Assembly: GCA_900549955.1 (NCBI GenBank)
Contig: URQH01000016.1
Coordinates: 1 to 40,828 of the forward strand
Reading direction: 5' to 3'
DNA from: an uncultured Eubacteriales bacterium
Lineage (GTDB): Bacteria > Bacillota > Clostridia > Christensenellales > CAG-138
DNA: 40,828 nt
The translations under genes and the position numbers were made by a program. Position 1 is the stretch's first letter. Every line of letters begins with the position of its first letter. Positions 1 through 7,379 of this stretch are shown piece by piece. The notes under the pieces were generated by a model. The model worked only from the letters and a program-made list of their open reading frames with translations, did no database searches and was not told the DNA's origin.

Positions 1-53
1 GCGCAGCCTTGCCAAGGCTGAGGTGGCGGGTTCGAGCCCCGTCTCCCGCTCCA
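1..53 (+). tRNA. tRNA-Gly (GCC), 5' end cut off by window edge
   Basis: The anticodon arm CAGCC-TTGCCAA-GGCTG places anticodon GCC. A T arm with GGTTCGAGCCCC follows, and the gene ends in an encoded CCA at 51-53. The acceptor 5' strand and D arm lie outside the window, so about one third of the molecule is missing. It sits 6 bases before tRNA-Cys, and the two are probably one transcript. Confidence 0.9.
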
Positions 54-59
54 ACCTCC

Positions 60-134
60 GGCGACATAGCCAAGCGGTAAGGCAAGGGTCTGCAAAATCC
101 TCATTCCCCGGTTCGATTCCGGGTGTCGCCTCCA
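60..134 (+). tRNA. tRNA-Cys (GCA)
   Basis: A full cloverleaf can be drawn. Acceptor GGCGACA (60-66) pairs with TGTCGCC (124-130), followed by a T discriminator and encoded CCA (132-134). The anticodon loop CTGCAAA carries GCA, and the T arm contains GGTTCGATTCC. It is followed at once by a hairpin with a T run, so it is the last gene of the tRNA cluster. Confidence 0.96.
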
Positions 135-135
135 T

Positions 136-175
136 AAAATAGCCACGCCATGATGCGGCGCGGCTATTTTTATGC
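136..175 (+). terminator. Intrinsic terminator of the tRNA cluster
   Basis: AAAATAGCC (136-144) pairs with GGCTATTTT (162-170), with an inner CGCC/GGCG stem, and T-rich sequence follows. It directly follows tRNA-Cys. Confidence 0.85.
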
Positions 176-341
176 GTTTTTTAGGGGGCCGGAAACTGCT
201 CCGACCCGGCGCATCCACCCCCGGCCAAACCATTGACCGGGTTAGAACGCCCGTGCGCCGCAAACGTGCGCCCCTATTGCTCTACACATCCCCAGGCCCC
301 CTATGCAAATGTGAATATTTTTCAACATCAAATGCGCGCTA

Positions 342-370
342 TTGACAGCACGCAATTAAATTGCTACGAT
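342..370 (+). promoter_or_regulatory. Promoter of the marR-type gene, with a palindrome in the spacer
   Basis: The -35 is a perfect TTGACA (342-347). A 17-base spacer leads to the -10 TACGAT (365-370). The spacer contains GCAATTAAATTGC (352-364), an exact inverted repeat with a central A. A repressor bound there would block RNA polymerase, so autoregulation by the MarR protein encoded 30 bases downstream is the simplest reading. The region from the tRNA terminator to here shows nothing else I recognise. Confidence 0.8.
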
Positions 371-400
371 ACATACAAGTTGCAAAAGGAGGCGGTTGCC

Positions 401-829
401 GTGGCATGGGAAGGCTACACGTGTGGAGAGCTGCTCAAGCGCGTGAGCGACATCTTTGAGACGAACGCCAACCGGGACTTGCAGTCACACGGCGTGACCC
501 TGTCCCAGATGAAAATGCTCGCTTTCCTGGATCACACGGAAGACGGGTCCACGACACTCAAGTCGCTGGAGGCGCATTTCAAGGTGTCCCAGGCCACCAT
601 TGCGGGCATCGCCGCCCGGCTGGAAAAAAAGGGCCTGGTGCAGGGATACATCGACCCGGAGGACCGGCGCGTCAAGCACATTGCCCTCTCCCCGGCCGGG
701 CGGCAGCTGTGCGGGCATGCCAAATCCGCCATGGAACAGGGCGAGCGCCTGTTCCTCGAGGCGCTGTCCCCACAGGAGCGCGCCACGCTGCAACAGCTGC
801 TGCAAAAAGTATACGACCATCTGCAATGA
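401..829 (+). CDS. MarR family transcriptional regulator
   Basis: This is a 142-residue one-component regulator. Residues about 34-97 form a winged helix-turn-helix: the recognition region reads SLEAHFKVSQATIAGIAARLE and the wing contains DPEDRRVKHIALSPAG, both typical of MarR proteins, which bind DNA as dimers and release it on ligand binding. The GTG at 401 is chosen because AAAAGGAGG (384-392) lies 8 bases before it; the open frame reaches further upstream but lacks a ribosome site and would run through the promoter. The gene is followed after 112 bases by a two-subunit ABC exporter in the same direction. MarR genes beside drug exporters usually repress them, so these pumps are the likely targets. 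The ligand cannot be read from sequence. Confidence 0.88.
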   Translation: MAWEGYTCGELLKRVSDIFETNANRDLQSHGVTLSQMKMLAFLDHTEDGSTTLKSLEAHFKVSQATIAGIAARLEKKGLVQGYIDPEDRRVKHIALSPAGRQLCGHAKSAMEQGERLFLEALSPQERATLQQLLQKVYDHLQ

Positions 830-869
830 ACCGCCTGCCCCTCGCCGACAGGCTGTTCTATATCCCAAA

Positions 870-887
870 TCGAAAGCATGCTTTTGA
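870..887. promoter_or_regulatory. Palindrome between the MarR gene and the ABC exporter
   Basis: AAAGCATGCTTT (873-884) is an exact palindrome. It extends to TC-n-AAAGCATGCTTT-n-GA with one unpaired position on each side. It lies 55-72 bases before the first ABC gene. It could be a second regulator site, but it does not resemble the palindrome in the marR promoter, and it has no T run to make it a terminator. Confidence 0.35.
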
Positions 888-941
888 TTGCACGCTTTTA
901 AAACGGCCGGCGCAGATGGCCATAGGAAAGGACTGATGCAT

Positions 942-2702
942 ATGCTCAAAACCCTCTGCCGATACATCGGCAACTACCGCCGGGATTCCATTCTGACGCC
1001 GCTGTACACGGCGCTGGAAGTGCTGATGGAAATCCTGATCCCGTTCGTCACCGCCGCCATCATCGACCGTGGCATCGAGGCGGGCAGCATGCGGGGCATT
1101 CTGCTGTATGGCGCCGTCATCCTGCTGTTCGCCTGTCTGAGCCTCGTGTTTGGCGTCCGTGCCGGCACGCACGCCGCGTCCGCCTCCGCCGGCTTTGCCT
1201 GCAACCTGCGCGACGCCATCTATGAAAACGTGCAGACCTTCTCCTTCTCCAACATCGACAAGTTCAGCACGGCCGGGCTGGTCACCCGCATGACGACGGA
1301 CGTGACCAACCTGCAAAACGCCTATCAGATGCTGCTGCGCATCGCCGTGCGCGCGCCGCTGATGCTGCTGTGCAGCATGGTCATGTGTTTTCTCATCAAC
1401 GTCAAGCTGAGCCTGATCTTCCTGCTGGCCATGGTGGTGCTCGCGTGCATACTGGCCGCCATCATCCGGCAGGCGACGCCGATCTTCTCGCGCGTGTTCG
1501 ACGAATACGACCACCTGAACGCGAGCGTACAGGAGAACGTCTCCGCCATCCGGACTGTCAAGGCATTCGCCCGGGAGCCGCACGAAAACGGCAAATTCGC
1601 CGCGGCAGCCGAGGCGCTCTGCCGCAAGTTTATCCAGGCGGAATCCATCCTGGCGTTCAACAACCCGGTCATGATGCTCGTGATCTACGGGTGCATCCTG
1701 GCGCTGTCCTGGCTTGGCGCGCACGCCATTGTCGGCGGCACGCTGACCACCGGCAACCTGACCTCCCTGTTCAGCTACGTGATCAGCCTCATGATGTCGC
1801 TCATGATGCTCTCCATGATCTTCGTCATGCTCTCCATGAGCACCGCCAGCGCCAAGCGCATCGTGGAGGTGCTCACCGAAACGCCGGACCAGCGCGACAT
1901 CCCGGAGCCGGCGACGACGGTTCCCGACGGCAGCATCGACTTTAACCACGTCTCCTTTGCCTACCAGGCGGGCAGCGGCGAGGACGTGCTGCACGACATC
2001 GATCTGCACATCCGCTCGGGCGAAATGGTGGGCATCATCGGCGGGACCGGCAGCGGCAAATCCAGCCTGGTCAACCTGATCAGCCGCCTGTACGACGCCA
2101 GCGCAGGCACGGTCTGTGTCGGCGGCCGGGACGTGCGCGAATATGACCGGGCGGCGCTGCGGGAGCAGGTCGCCGTGGTACTGCAAAAGAACGTGCTGTT
2201 CTCCGGCACCATCCTCGACAACCTGCGCTGGGGCAAGGCAGACGCCACGCTTGAGGAGTGCCGGGCCGCCTGCCGGGCGGCCTGCGCGGACGAGTTCATC
2301 GAGCGGCTGCCGGACGGGTACGACACCTGGATCGAACAGGGCGGCACGAACGTGTCCGGCGGGCAGCGGCAGCGCCTGTGCATCGCACGCGCGCTGCTCA
2401 AGCATCCGAAGGTGCTGATCCTGGACGACTCGACCAGCGCCGTGGACACCGCAACGGACGCCAGGATCAAGCGCGCTTTCCAAGAGGCCATCCCCGGCAC
2501 AACGCGATTGATCGTCTCCCAGCGCATTTCGAGCATCGAGCGCGCGGACCGCATCCTCGTGCTGGACGGCGGCCGCGTAAGCGGGTTCGACACGCACGCG
2601 AACCTGCTCAAAACAAACGACCTCTACCGGGAAATCTGGGAAGCGCAGGCACAGGGCGGCGGCGACTTTGACGAGCCGGGAAAGGAGGCATGCGCGACAT
2701 GA
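942..2702 (+). CDS. ABC exporter subunit with degenerate ATPase site (heterodimeric multidrug type)
   Basis: This 586-residue half-transporter has six membrane helices in the first 310 residues and a C-terminal ATPase domain. The Walker A motif GGTGSGKSS is near residue 366 and the signature VSGGQRQR near 469. Walker B reads VLILDDSTS, with Asp where the catalytic Glu normally sits. The switch region reads LIVSQRISS, with Gln replacing the switch His. These two changes mark the non-catalytic partner in heterodimeric exporters of the TM287/288, LmrCD and BmrCD type. The start at 942 is preferred because AGGAAAGGA ends 9 bases upstream; an ATG at 936 is also in frame but too close to it. The stop overlaps the start of the next gene by four bases, so the two subunits are translationally coupled. 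The substrate is unknown; drugs or lipids are usual. Confidence 0.9.
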   Translation: MLKTLCRYIGNYRRDSILTPLYTALEVLMEILIPFVTAAIIDRGIEAGSMRGILLYGAVILLFACLSLVFGVRAGTHAASASAGFACNLRDAIYENVQTFSFSNIDKFSTAGLVTRMTTDVTNLQNAYQMLLRIAVRAPLMLLCSMVMCFLINVKLSLIFLLAMVVLACILAAIIRQATPIFSRVFDEYDHLNASVQENVSAIRTVKAFAREPHENGKFAAAAEALCRKFIQAESILAFNNPVMMLVIYGCILALSWLGAHAIVGGTLTTGNLTSLFSYVISLMMSLMMLSMIFVMLSMSTASAKRIVEVLTETPDQRDIPEPATTVPDGSIDFNHVSFAYQAGSGEDVLHDIDLHIRSGEMVGIIGGTGSGKSSLVNLISRLYDASAGTVCVGGRDVREYDRAALREQVAVVLQKNVLFSGTILDNLRWGKADATLEECRAACRAACADEFIERLPDGYDTWIEQGGTNVSGGQRQRLCIARALLKHPKVLILDDSTSAVDTATDARIKRAFQEAIPGTTRLIVSQRISSIERADRILVLDGGRVSGFDTHANLLKTNDLYREIWEAQAQGGGDFDEPGKEACAT

Positions 2703-4579
2703 AACACCTCGATACGACACAGGAACGCCCGCTCGCGCTCATGCGCCGGTTGCTCCGCTACATTCTCAAGCGCCATAAACTCGCCTGCCTGATCGTGGTG
2801 CTCGGCATTCTGGGCTCCGCGCTGGCCAGCCTCAGCATGACGCTGTTCATGCAGGCGCTGATCGACGACTACATCCTGCCGCTGACGCGCGCCGCCGTGC
2901 AGGACTATGCGCCGCTCGCGCAGGCGCTCTGCAAGCTGGGCGCAGTGCTGCTCGCCGGTGTAGGCTGCGCCTATCTGTATAACCGGATCATGGTCAACGT
3001 CAGCCAGAACACGATGAAACGGCTGCGCACCGAGCTGTTTGCCAGCATGGAATCGCTGCCGCTGCGCTATTTCGACACGCACGCGCACGGCGACATCATG
3101 TCCGTCTACACCAACGACGTGGACACCCTGCGCCAGCTCATCAGCCAGAGCCTGCCGCAGCTGGTCAACGCGTCCATCACGCTGACCAGCGCCTTTGTCA
3201 GCATGCTCGTGCTGAGCCTCCCCCTCACCGCCATCTCGCTCGCCATGGTGGGCGTCATGCTGTATACGACGGGCCGGCTCAGCGGGCTGTCCAGCGGGTA
3301 TTTTGTAGCGCAGCAGCGCGACCTGGGCGCGCTCAACGGCTACGTGGAAGAGATGATGGAGGGCCAGAAGGCCGTCAAGGTGTTCTGCCACGAGCGGCAG
3401 AGCCTGGCGCAATTCCGTGTGCTGAACGAAGCGCTGCGCGACAGCGCGCGCAACGCCAACCGCATTGCAAACATCACGATGCCCGTGAACGTGAGCCTGA
3501 GCAACATCAGCTACGTCCTGTGCGCCATCGCCGGCGGCCTACTGGCGCTCGGCGGCTCGGCCGGGCTGACGATCGGCGCGCTGGTCGCCTTTTTAAACCT
3601 GAACAAGAGCTTCAACCAGCCGGTCTCAATGCTCAGCCAGCAGGTCAGCAGCGTCGTCATGGCGACCGCGGGCGCCGCGCGCGCCTTTGCGCTGCTGGAT
3701 GAAACGCCGGAGCAGGACGGCGGCGATACCGAGCTGGTCAACGTCCGGGAAGGTACGGAGGGCACGCTCGTGGAAACGTCCCAAAAGACCGGCCTCTGGG
3801 CCTGGAAGCAGCCAGCTCCCGAAAGCGGCTCCGCCTATGTGCGGCTGCGCGGTGAGGTGACCTTTGAGGACGTCACGTTCGGATATGACGCTCCAAAACC
3901 GGTGTTGCACGACATCCGCATGTATGCAAAACCGGGGCAGAAAATTGCGCTCGTCGGCTCCACCGGCGCCGGCAAGACGACGATCACCAACCTGATCAAC
4001 CGGTTTTACGACATTCAGCAGGGGCAGATTCGCTACGACGGCATCGACATCGGCCGGATTAAAAAGCCCGACCTGCGCCGCAGTCTCGGCATGGTGCTGC
4101 AGGACACCAGCCTGTTTACCGGCACGGTGCTCGAAAACATCCGCTATGGCCGGCTGGACGCCACCGATGAGGAGTGTATAGCGGCGGCAAAGCTCGCCAA
4201 CGCAGACGGGTTTATCCGCCGCCTGCCGGACGGCTATCAGACGGTGCTTGCGGGCGCAGGCGCCAACCTGTCACAGGGGCAGCGGCAGCTGCTGGCCATT
4301 GCACGTGCCGCCGTGACCGACCCGCCGGTGCTGATCCTCGACGAGGCCACCTCCTCGATTGATACGCACTCGGAGCAGCTCGTGCAGCGCGGCATGGACG
4401 CGTTGATGGCCGGCCGCACGTCGTTTGTCATCGCGCACCGGCTCTCCACCGTGCGCAACGCGGACTGCATCATGGTGCTGGAACACGGCCGCATCGTGGA
4501 GCGCGGTACGCACGACCAGCTCATGGCGCAGCAGGGCCGGTATTACCAGCTCTACACCGGCAAGTCCATCGGCGCATAG
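2699..4579 (+). CDS. ABC exporter subunit with canonical ATPase site (heterodimer partner)
   Basis: This 626-residue half-transporter has an N-terminal six-helix membrane domain and a C-terminal ATPase. Walker A is GSTGAGKTT near residue 419, the signature LSQGQRQ near 523, Walker B VLILDEATSS near 544 with the catalytic Glu intact, and the switch His is present in FVIAHRLS. A linker of about 45 residues between membrane domain and ATPase is typical of this subunit type. The ATG at 2699 forms an ATGA overlap with the upstream stop and has AAAGGAGG 10 bases before it; the ATG at 2690 is too close to that site. Together with the upstream subunit it should form one efflux pump in the membrane, hydrolysing ATP mainly at the consensus site. 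Confidence 0.92.
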   Translation: MKHLDTTQERPLALMRRLLRYILKRHKLACLIVVLGILGSALASLSMTLFMQALIDDYILPLTRAAVQDYAPLAQALCKLGAVLLAGVGCAYLYNRIMVNVSQNTMKRLRTELFASMESLPLRYFDTHAHGDIMSVYTNDVDTLRQLISQSLPQLVNASITLTSAFVSMLVLSLPLTAISLAMVGVMLYTTGRLSGLSSGYFVAQQRDLGALNGYVEEMMEGQKAVKVFCHERQSLAQFRVLNEALRDSARNANRIANITMPVNVSLSNISYVLCAIAGGLLALGGSAGLTIGALVAFLNLNKSFNQPVSMLSQQVSSVVMATAGAARAFALLDETPEQDGGDTELVNVREGTEGTLVETSQKTGLWAWKQPAPESGSAYVRLRGEVTFEDVTFGYDAPKPVLHDIRMYAKPGQKIALVGSTGAGKTTITNLINRFYDIQQGQIRYDGIDIGRIKKPDLRRSLGMVLQDTSLFTGTVLENIRYGRLDATDEECIAAAKLANADGFIRRLPDGYQTVLAGAGANLSQGQRQLLAIARAAVTDPPVLILDEATSSIDTHSEQLVQRGMDALMAGRTSFVIAHRLSTVRNADCIMVLEHGRIVERGTHDQLMAQQGRYYQLYTGKSIGA

Positions 4580-4621
4580 CAACCGGCGCGCGCCCGCAGC
4601 TGCGGGCAACCGCGAAACACG

Positions 4622-4648
4622 GGCGGCGGGGCCATAGGCCCCGCCGCC
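4622..4648 (+). terminator. GC-rich hairpin after the ABC operon
   Basis: GGCGGCGGGGCC (4622-4633) and GGCCCCGCCGCC (4637-4648) form a perfect 12-base-pair stem with an ATA loop, 42 bases after the exporter stop codon. No T run follows, so it may act with Rho or only protect the 3' end. Confidence 0.55.
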
Positions 4649-4659
4649 TGCATTGTCCC

Positions 4660-4688
4660 TTTCCATTTGCACGGCAGCATGGTATACT
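4660..4688 (+). promoter_or_regulatory. Candidate promoter of the tetR-type gene (extended -10)
   Basis: TGGTATACT (4680-4688) is an extended -10 box. The -35 is poor (TTTCCA at 4660), as is common with extended -10 promoters. The RNA would begin near 4695, leaving a leader of about 178 bases before the TetR start. A small hairpin, CGCCTC-GCTT-GAGGCG (4756-4771), lies in it. Confidence 0.5.
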
Positions 4689-4872
4689 GAAAATATCTCC
4701 AGCGCCGAGGCGCCGCGCGTGCAGTATGGCGCCTGTGCGCTCCCCGGGGCGATTCCGCCTCGCTTGAGGCGCCGGTTTGCGATCGTCGGAACATCGCTTT
4801 CCCTGTTTGGCCGTTTGCAAGCCGGCGGCAAACGTGCATCGCCCATTTCCGTTTGAAGCTGGAGGCTCTTAC

Positions 4873-5460
4873 ATGGCGAAAAAGACCGCGCAAAACACGC
4901 GCCGGCGGATCGTGTCTGCCGCGTGGAGCCTGTTCTACGAACAGGGGTACGAACACACGACCGTAGAAGAGATCATCGAGCTGTCCAATACCTCAAAGGG
5001 CTCGTTTTATCACTACTTCAGCGGCAAGGACGCGCTTTTGAGCACGCTCAGCGACCTGTTTGACGAAAAATACGAAACGCTGCTCGAAACCATGCCGCCA
5101 CATCTGACGGCCATGGAGCAGTTGCTGTACCTGAACGGCGAGCTCTTTGGCATGATCGAGACGAGCGTGCCGCTCGAGCTGCTGGCGCGCATGCTCTCCA
5201 CGCAGATCGTCACCAGCGGGAAAAAGCACCTGCTGGACCATCGCCGCGTGTACTACCGGCTGTTGCGGCGCATTATCAATGAGGGGCAACAATCCGGTGA
5301 ACTGACCAGCGCGCGTCCCTGCGCGGACCTGGTCAAGATTTACGCGCTGTGCGAGCGCGCGCTCATGTACGACTGGTGCCTGTGCGGCGGGGAATACTCC
5401 CTGCGCCGGTATGCCGCGGACCTGTTGCCGGCATTTTTACGCGGGCTTTTACAGGCATAA
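4873..5460 (+). CDS. TetR/AcrR family transcriptional regulator
   Basis: This 195-residue regulator has an N-terminal helix-turn-helix at residues about 10-55: it begins RRRIVSAAWSLFYEQGYE, and the recognition part TTVEEIIELSNTSKGSFYHYF is a clear TetR signature. The rest is helical and would bind a ligand and dimerise; it does not point to a known ligand class. The ATG at 4873 has TGGAGG 7 bases before it, whereas an upstream in-frame start lacks a ribosome site. Upstream lies the ABC exporter operon and downstream the PutP-type symporter gene, both on the same strand. The regulator could control either. The symmetric site before putP is one candidate operator, but its place directly upstream of the -35 fits an activator better than a typical TetR repressor. 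Confidence 0.88.
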   Translation: MAKKTAQNTRRRIVSAAWSLFYEQGYEHTTVEEIIELSNTSKGSFYHYFSGKDALLSTLSDLFDEKYETLLETMPPHLTAMEQLLYLNGELFGMIETSVPLELLARMLSTQIVTSGKKHLLDHRRVYYRLLRRIINEGQQSGELTSARPCADLVKIYALCERALMYDWCLCGGEYSLRRYAADLLPAFLRGLLQA

Positions 5461-5485
5461 AATTTCGTTTGTCTATATTTTGAAC

Positions 5486-5510
5486 AGACGTTTTGTGAAT
5501 CGTCTTTTTC
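5486..5510 (+). terminator. Weak candidate terminator after tetR
   Basis: AGACG (5486-5490) pairs with CGTCT (5501-5505), and the 3' arm runs into TTTTTC with more T-rich sequence after it. The stem is short, so confidence is low. Confidence 0.35.
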
Positions 5511-5557
5511 ATTTTTACCTATATACCTTGTAATTTTCAGTATCGATGATGATTCGT

Positions 5558-5597
5558 ATAGACTAAAGTACAGAATATATTCTGTATTGAAGTCTAT
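5558..5597. promoter_or_regulatory. 40-base dyad-symmetric site upstream of putP
   Basis: The core TACAGAATATATTCTGTA (5569-5586) is an exact 18-base palindrome. The symmetry continues after a short mismatch to ATAGACT (5558-5564) and AGTCTAT (5591-5597). The direct repeat TGATTCGT flanks it (5550-5557 and 5598-5605). The core ends one base before the putP -35 box, the usual place for an activator. The stretch is strikingly AT-rich against its surroundings. The binding protein is not known. Confidence 0.6.
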
Positions 5598-5615
5598 TGA
5601 TTCGTCTGTTAAAAT
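5587..5615 (+). promoter_or_regulatory. Promoter of the putP-type gene
   Basis: TTGAAG (5587-5592), a 17-base spacer and TAAAAT (5610-5615). Transcription would start near 5622, giving a leader of about 54 bases. The spacer contains one copy of the TGATTCGT repeat. Confidence 0.65.
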
Positions 5616-5632
5616 ACCGTTAAATATCGTGC

Positions 5633-5655
5633 GGCATGGCAAATGGTACCATGCC
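5633..5655 (+). promoter_or_regulatory. Hairpin in the putP leader
   Basis: GGCATGG (5633-5639) pairs exactly with CCATGCC (5649-5655) around a 9-base loop. It ends 20 bases before the start codon, next to a weak ribosome site (GAGAGATGGGA). It may affect mRNA stability or translation. It is not a terminator. Confidence 0.4.
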
Positions 5656-5675
5656 ATAGTAAGAGAGATGGGAAG

Positions 5676-7223
5676 ATGATTCAGGCTTGTATGATCGGCG
5701 CCATCGTAGTCTATCTGGTGGGCATGGTCTACGTGGGGTACTACTACAGCAAAAAGGGCGGCGGCTTCACCGCAAACGAATTTTATCTGGGCGGCCGCAA
5801 GCTGGGCCCGCTCGTGACGGCCATGAGCGCCGAGGCATCCGACATGAGCAGCTGGTTGCTCATGGGACTGCCGGGCGTCGCCTATCTGAGCGGCGTTGCA
5901 GAGGCGGGTTGGACCGCCATCGGCCTCGCCGTTGGCACGTACTTCAACTGGCTGATCGTGGCCAAGCGCCTGCGGCGCTACACGATCGTTGCGGGCAACT
6001 CCTTCACCATTCCGGAGTTCTTCTCCCGCCGTTACCGCGACGACAGGCACATCCTGACCTGCATCGCCGCCATCGTCATCCTCGTGTTCTTCGTGCCCTA
6101 TACCGCGTCCGGCTTTAAGGCGGTGGGTACGCTGTTCAACAGCCTGTTCCAGGTGGAATACCACGTGGCCATGCTGATCGGCGCCGTCGTCATCATCGGC
6201 TACACAGTGCTCGGCGGCTTCCTCGCCGTGTCCACCACCGACCTGATCCAGAGCATCGTCATGACGCTGGCACTGATCATGATCGTGCTCTTTGGCGTCA
6301 ACGTCGCAGGCGGCTGGCAGGCCGTCATGGACAATGCGAGCGCCCTGCCCGGCTATCTGAACATGACGCTTTCCTACAACGCGGCGACGGGCGGCTCCTC
6401 GCCCTACAGCCTGCTGACGATCTTCTCCACGCTCGCGTGGGGCCTCGGCTATTTCGGCATGCCGCACATCCTGCTGCGCTTCATGGCCATCCGGGAAGAA
6501 AAGATGCTCACCACTTCGCGCCGCATTGCCAGCATCTGGGTGTGCATCTCGATGTTCGTGGCCATCGTCATCGGCATCATCGGCTACAGCGTCTCGCTCA
6601 CCGGCAAGGTGCCCCTGTTCACGACGAGTTCCGACAGCGAGACCATCATCATTCAGCTGGCCAACCTGCTGAGCCAGAACGGCGCGTTCTTCGCCATCCT
6701 GGCCGGCGTGGTGCTCGCGGGCATCCTGGCTTCCACGATGTCCACCGCCGACTCGCAGCTGCTCACCGCCGCGTCGAGCGTCTCGCAAAACCTGCTGCAG
6801 GAGGTGTTCCACCTCAAGCTGAGCCCCAAAAAATCGCTGTGGATCGCGCGGCTCACGGTCGTCGCCGTGGCGGCTGTGGGCATCCTGCTCGCGTGGAACC
6901 CGAACAGCTCCGTGTTCGCCATCGTGGCGTTTGCGTGGGCGGGCTTTGGCGCCTCCTTCGGCCCGGTTGTGCTCTTTGCGCTGTTCTGGAAACGCAGCAA
7001 CCTGTGGGACGCGCTCGCGGGCATGATTTCCGGCGGCGCGATGGTGTTCATCTGGAAATACCTGCTCGCCCCGCTGGGCGGCGCGTTCGCCATCTATGAG
7101 CTGCTGCCCGCGTTTCTGGTCGCGTGCGTCGCCATCGTCGTGGTGTCGCTGCTGACGGCCAAGCCCAGCAAGGAGATCTGCGACGAGTTCGACCGCGTGC
7201 GCGAAGGGAAGATCTCCGAATAA
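5676..7223 (+). CDS. putP: Sodium:solute symporter, PutP (sodium/proline) type
   Basis: This is a 515-residue membrane protein of the SSS family, about 13 helices by eye. The segment AMSAEASDMSSWLLMGLPG near residue 50 is the hallmark of PutP-like carriers, and GGFLAVSTTDLIQS near 185 is a second family match. Members import proline with sodium for use as nutrient or osmolyte; close relatives carry other small organic acids, so proline is probable but not proven. The ATG at 5676 starts the first helix (MIQACMIGAIVVYL). An earlier in-frame ATG at 5643 lies inside the leader hairpin and would add 11 polar residues. The ribosome site is weak. No proline catabolic genes are adjacent. A strong hairpin follows the stop. 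Confidence 0.82.
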   Translation: MIQACMIGAIVVYLVGMVYVGYYYSKKGGGFTANEFYLGGRKLGPLVTAMSAEASDMSSWLLMGLPGVAYLSGVAEAGWTAIGLAVGTYFNWLIVAKRLRRYTIVAGNSFTIPEFFSRRYRDDRHILTCIAAIVILVFFVPYTASGFKAVGTLFNSLFQVEYHVAMLIGAVVIIGYTVLGGFLAVSTTDLIQSIVMTLALIMIVLFGVNVAGGWQAVMDNASALPGYLNMTLSYNAATGGSSPYSLLTIFSTLAWGLGYFGMPHILLRFMAIREEKMLTTSRRIASIWVCISMFVAIVIGIIGYSVSLTGKVPLFTTSSDSETIIIQLANLLSQNGAFFAILAGVVLAGILASTMSTADSQLLTAASSVSQNLLQEVFHLKLSPKKSLWIARLTVVAVAAVGILLAWNPNSSVFAIVAFAWAGFGASFGPVVLFALFWKRSNLWDALAGMISGGAMVFIWKYLLAPLGGAFAIYELLPAFLVACVAIVVVSLLTAKPSKEICDEFDRVREGKISE

Positions 7224-7262
7224 GCTCTCCGCTTCAATCCGAAGTGCACACAAGTGCAACAG

Positions 7263-7294
7263 GGCGCCGGCAGGGACTTTCCCCCGCCGGCGCC
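7263..7294 (+). terminator. Terminator after putP
   Basis: GGCGCCGGC (7263-7271) pairs with GCCGGCGCC (7286-7294), with an inner GGG/CCC, followed by ACGTTTTCC. It lies 40 bases after the putP stop codon. Confidence 0.7.
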
Positions 7295-7306
7295 ACGTTT
7301 TCCATG

Positions 7307-7341
7307 CATGATCGGCCCGGCTCCACGCCGGGCCGATCATG
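7307..7341 (-). terminator. Hairpin after the sigma/anti-sigma operon
   Basis: CATGATCGGCCCGGC (7307-7321) and GCCGGGCCGATCATG (7327-7341) form a perfect 15-base-pair stem with a 5-base loop. It lies 38 bases past the end of the minus-strand anti-sigma gene, between two convergent transcripts. There is no T run on either side. Confidence 0.6.
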
Positions 7342-7379
7342 TAACTGTAACCGCCCGGCCGGCATTGTCTACGGCTCTA

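Noticed and set aside
1..134. tRNA cluster as a mobile-element attachment site
   Set aside because: No integrase, no repeated tRNA 3' end and no foreign-looking block follows; the next genes are ordinary.
858..2720. Minus-strand open frame of 620 codons opposite the first ABC subunit
   Set aside because: Low-complexity Asp/Arg/His/Gln-rich translation with no motif, overlapping a gene with complete ABC motifs.
5340..7340. Minus-strand open frame of 666 codons opposite putP
   Set aside because: Composition typical of an antisense shadow (His/Glu/Arg/Gly-rich), no start signal, and the opposite strand has a clear transporter.
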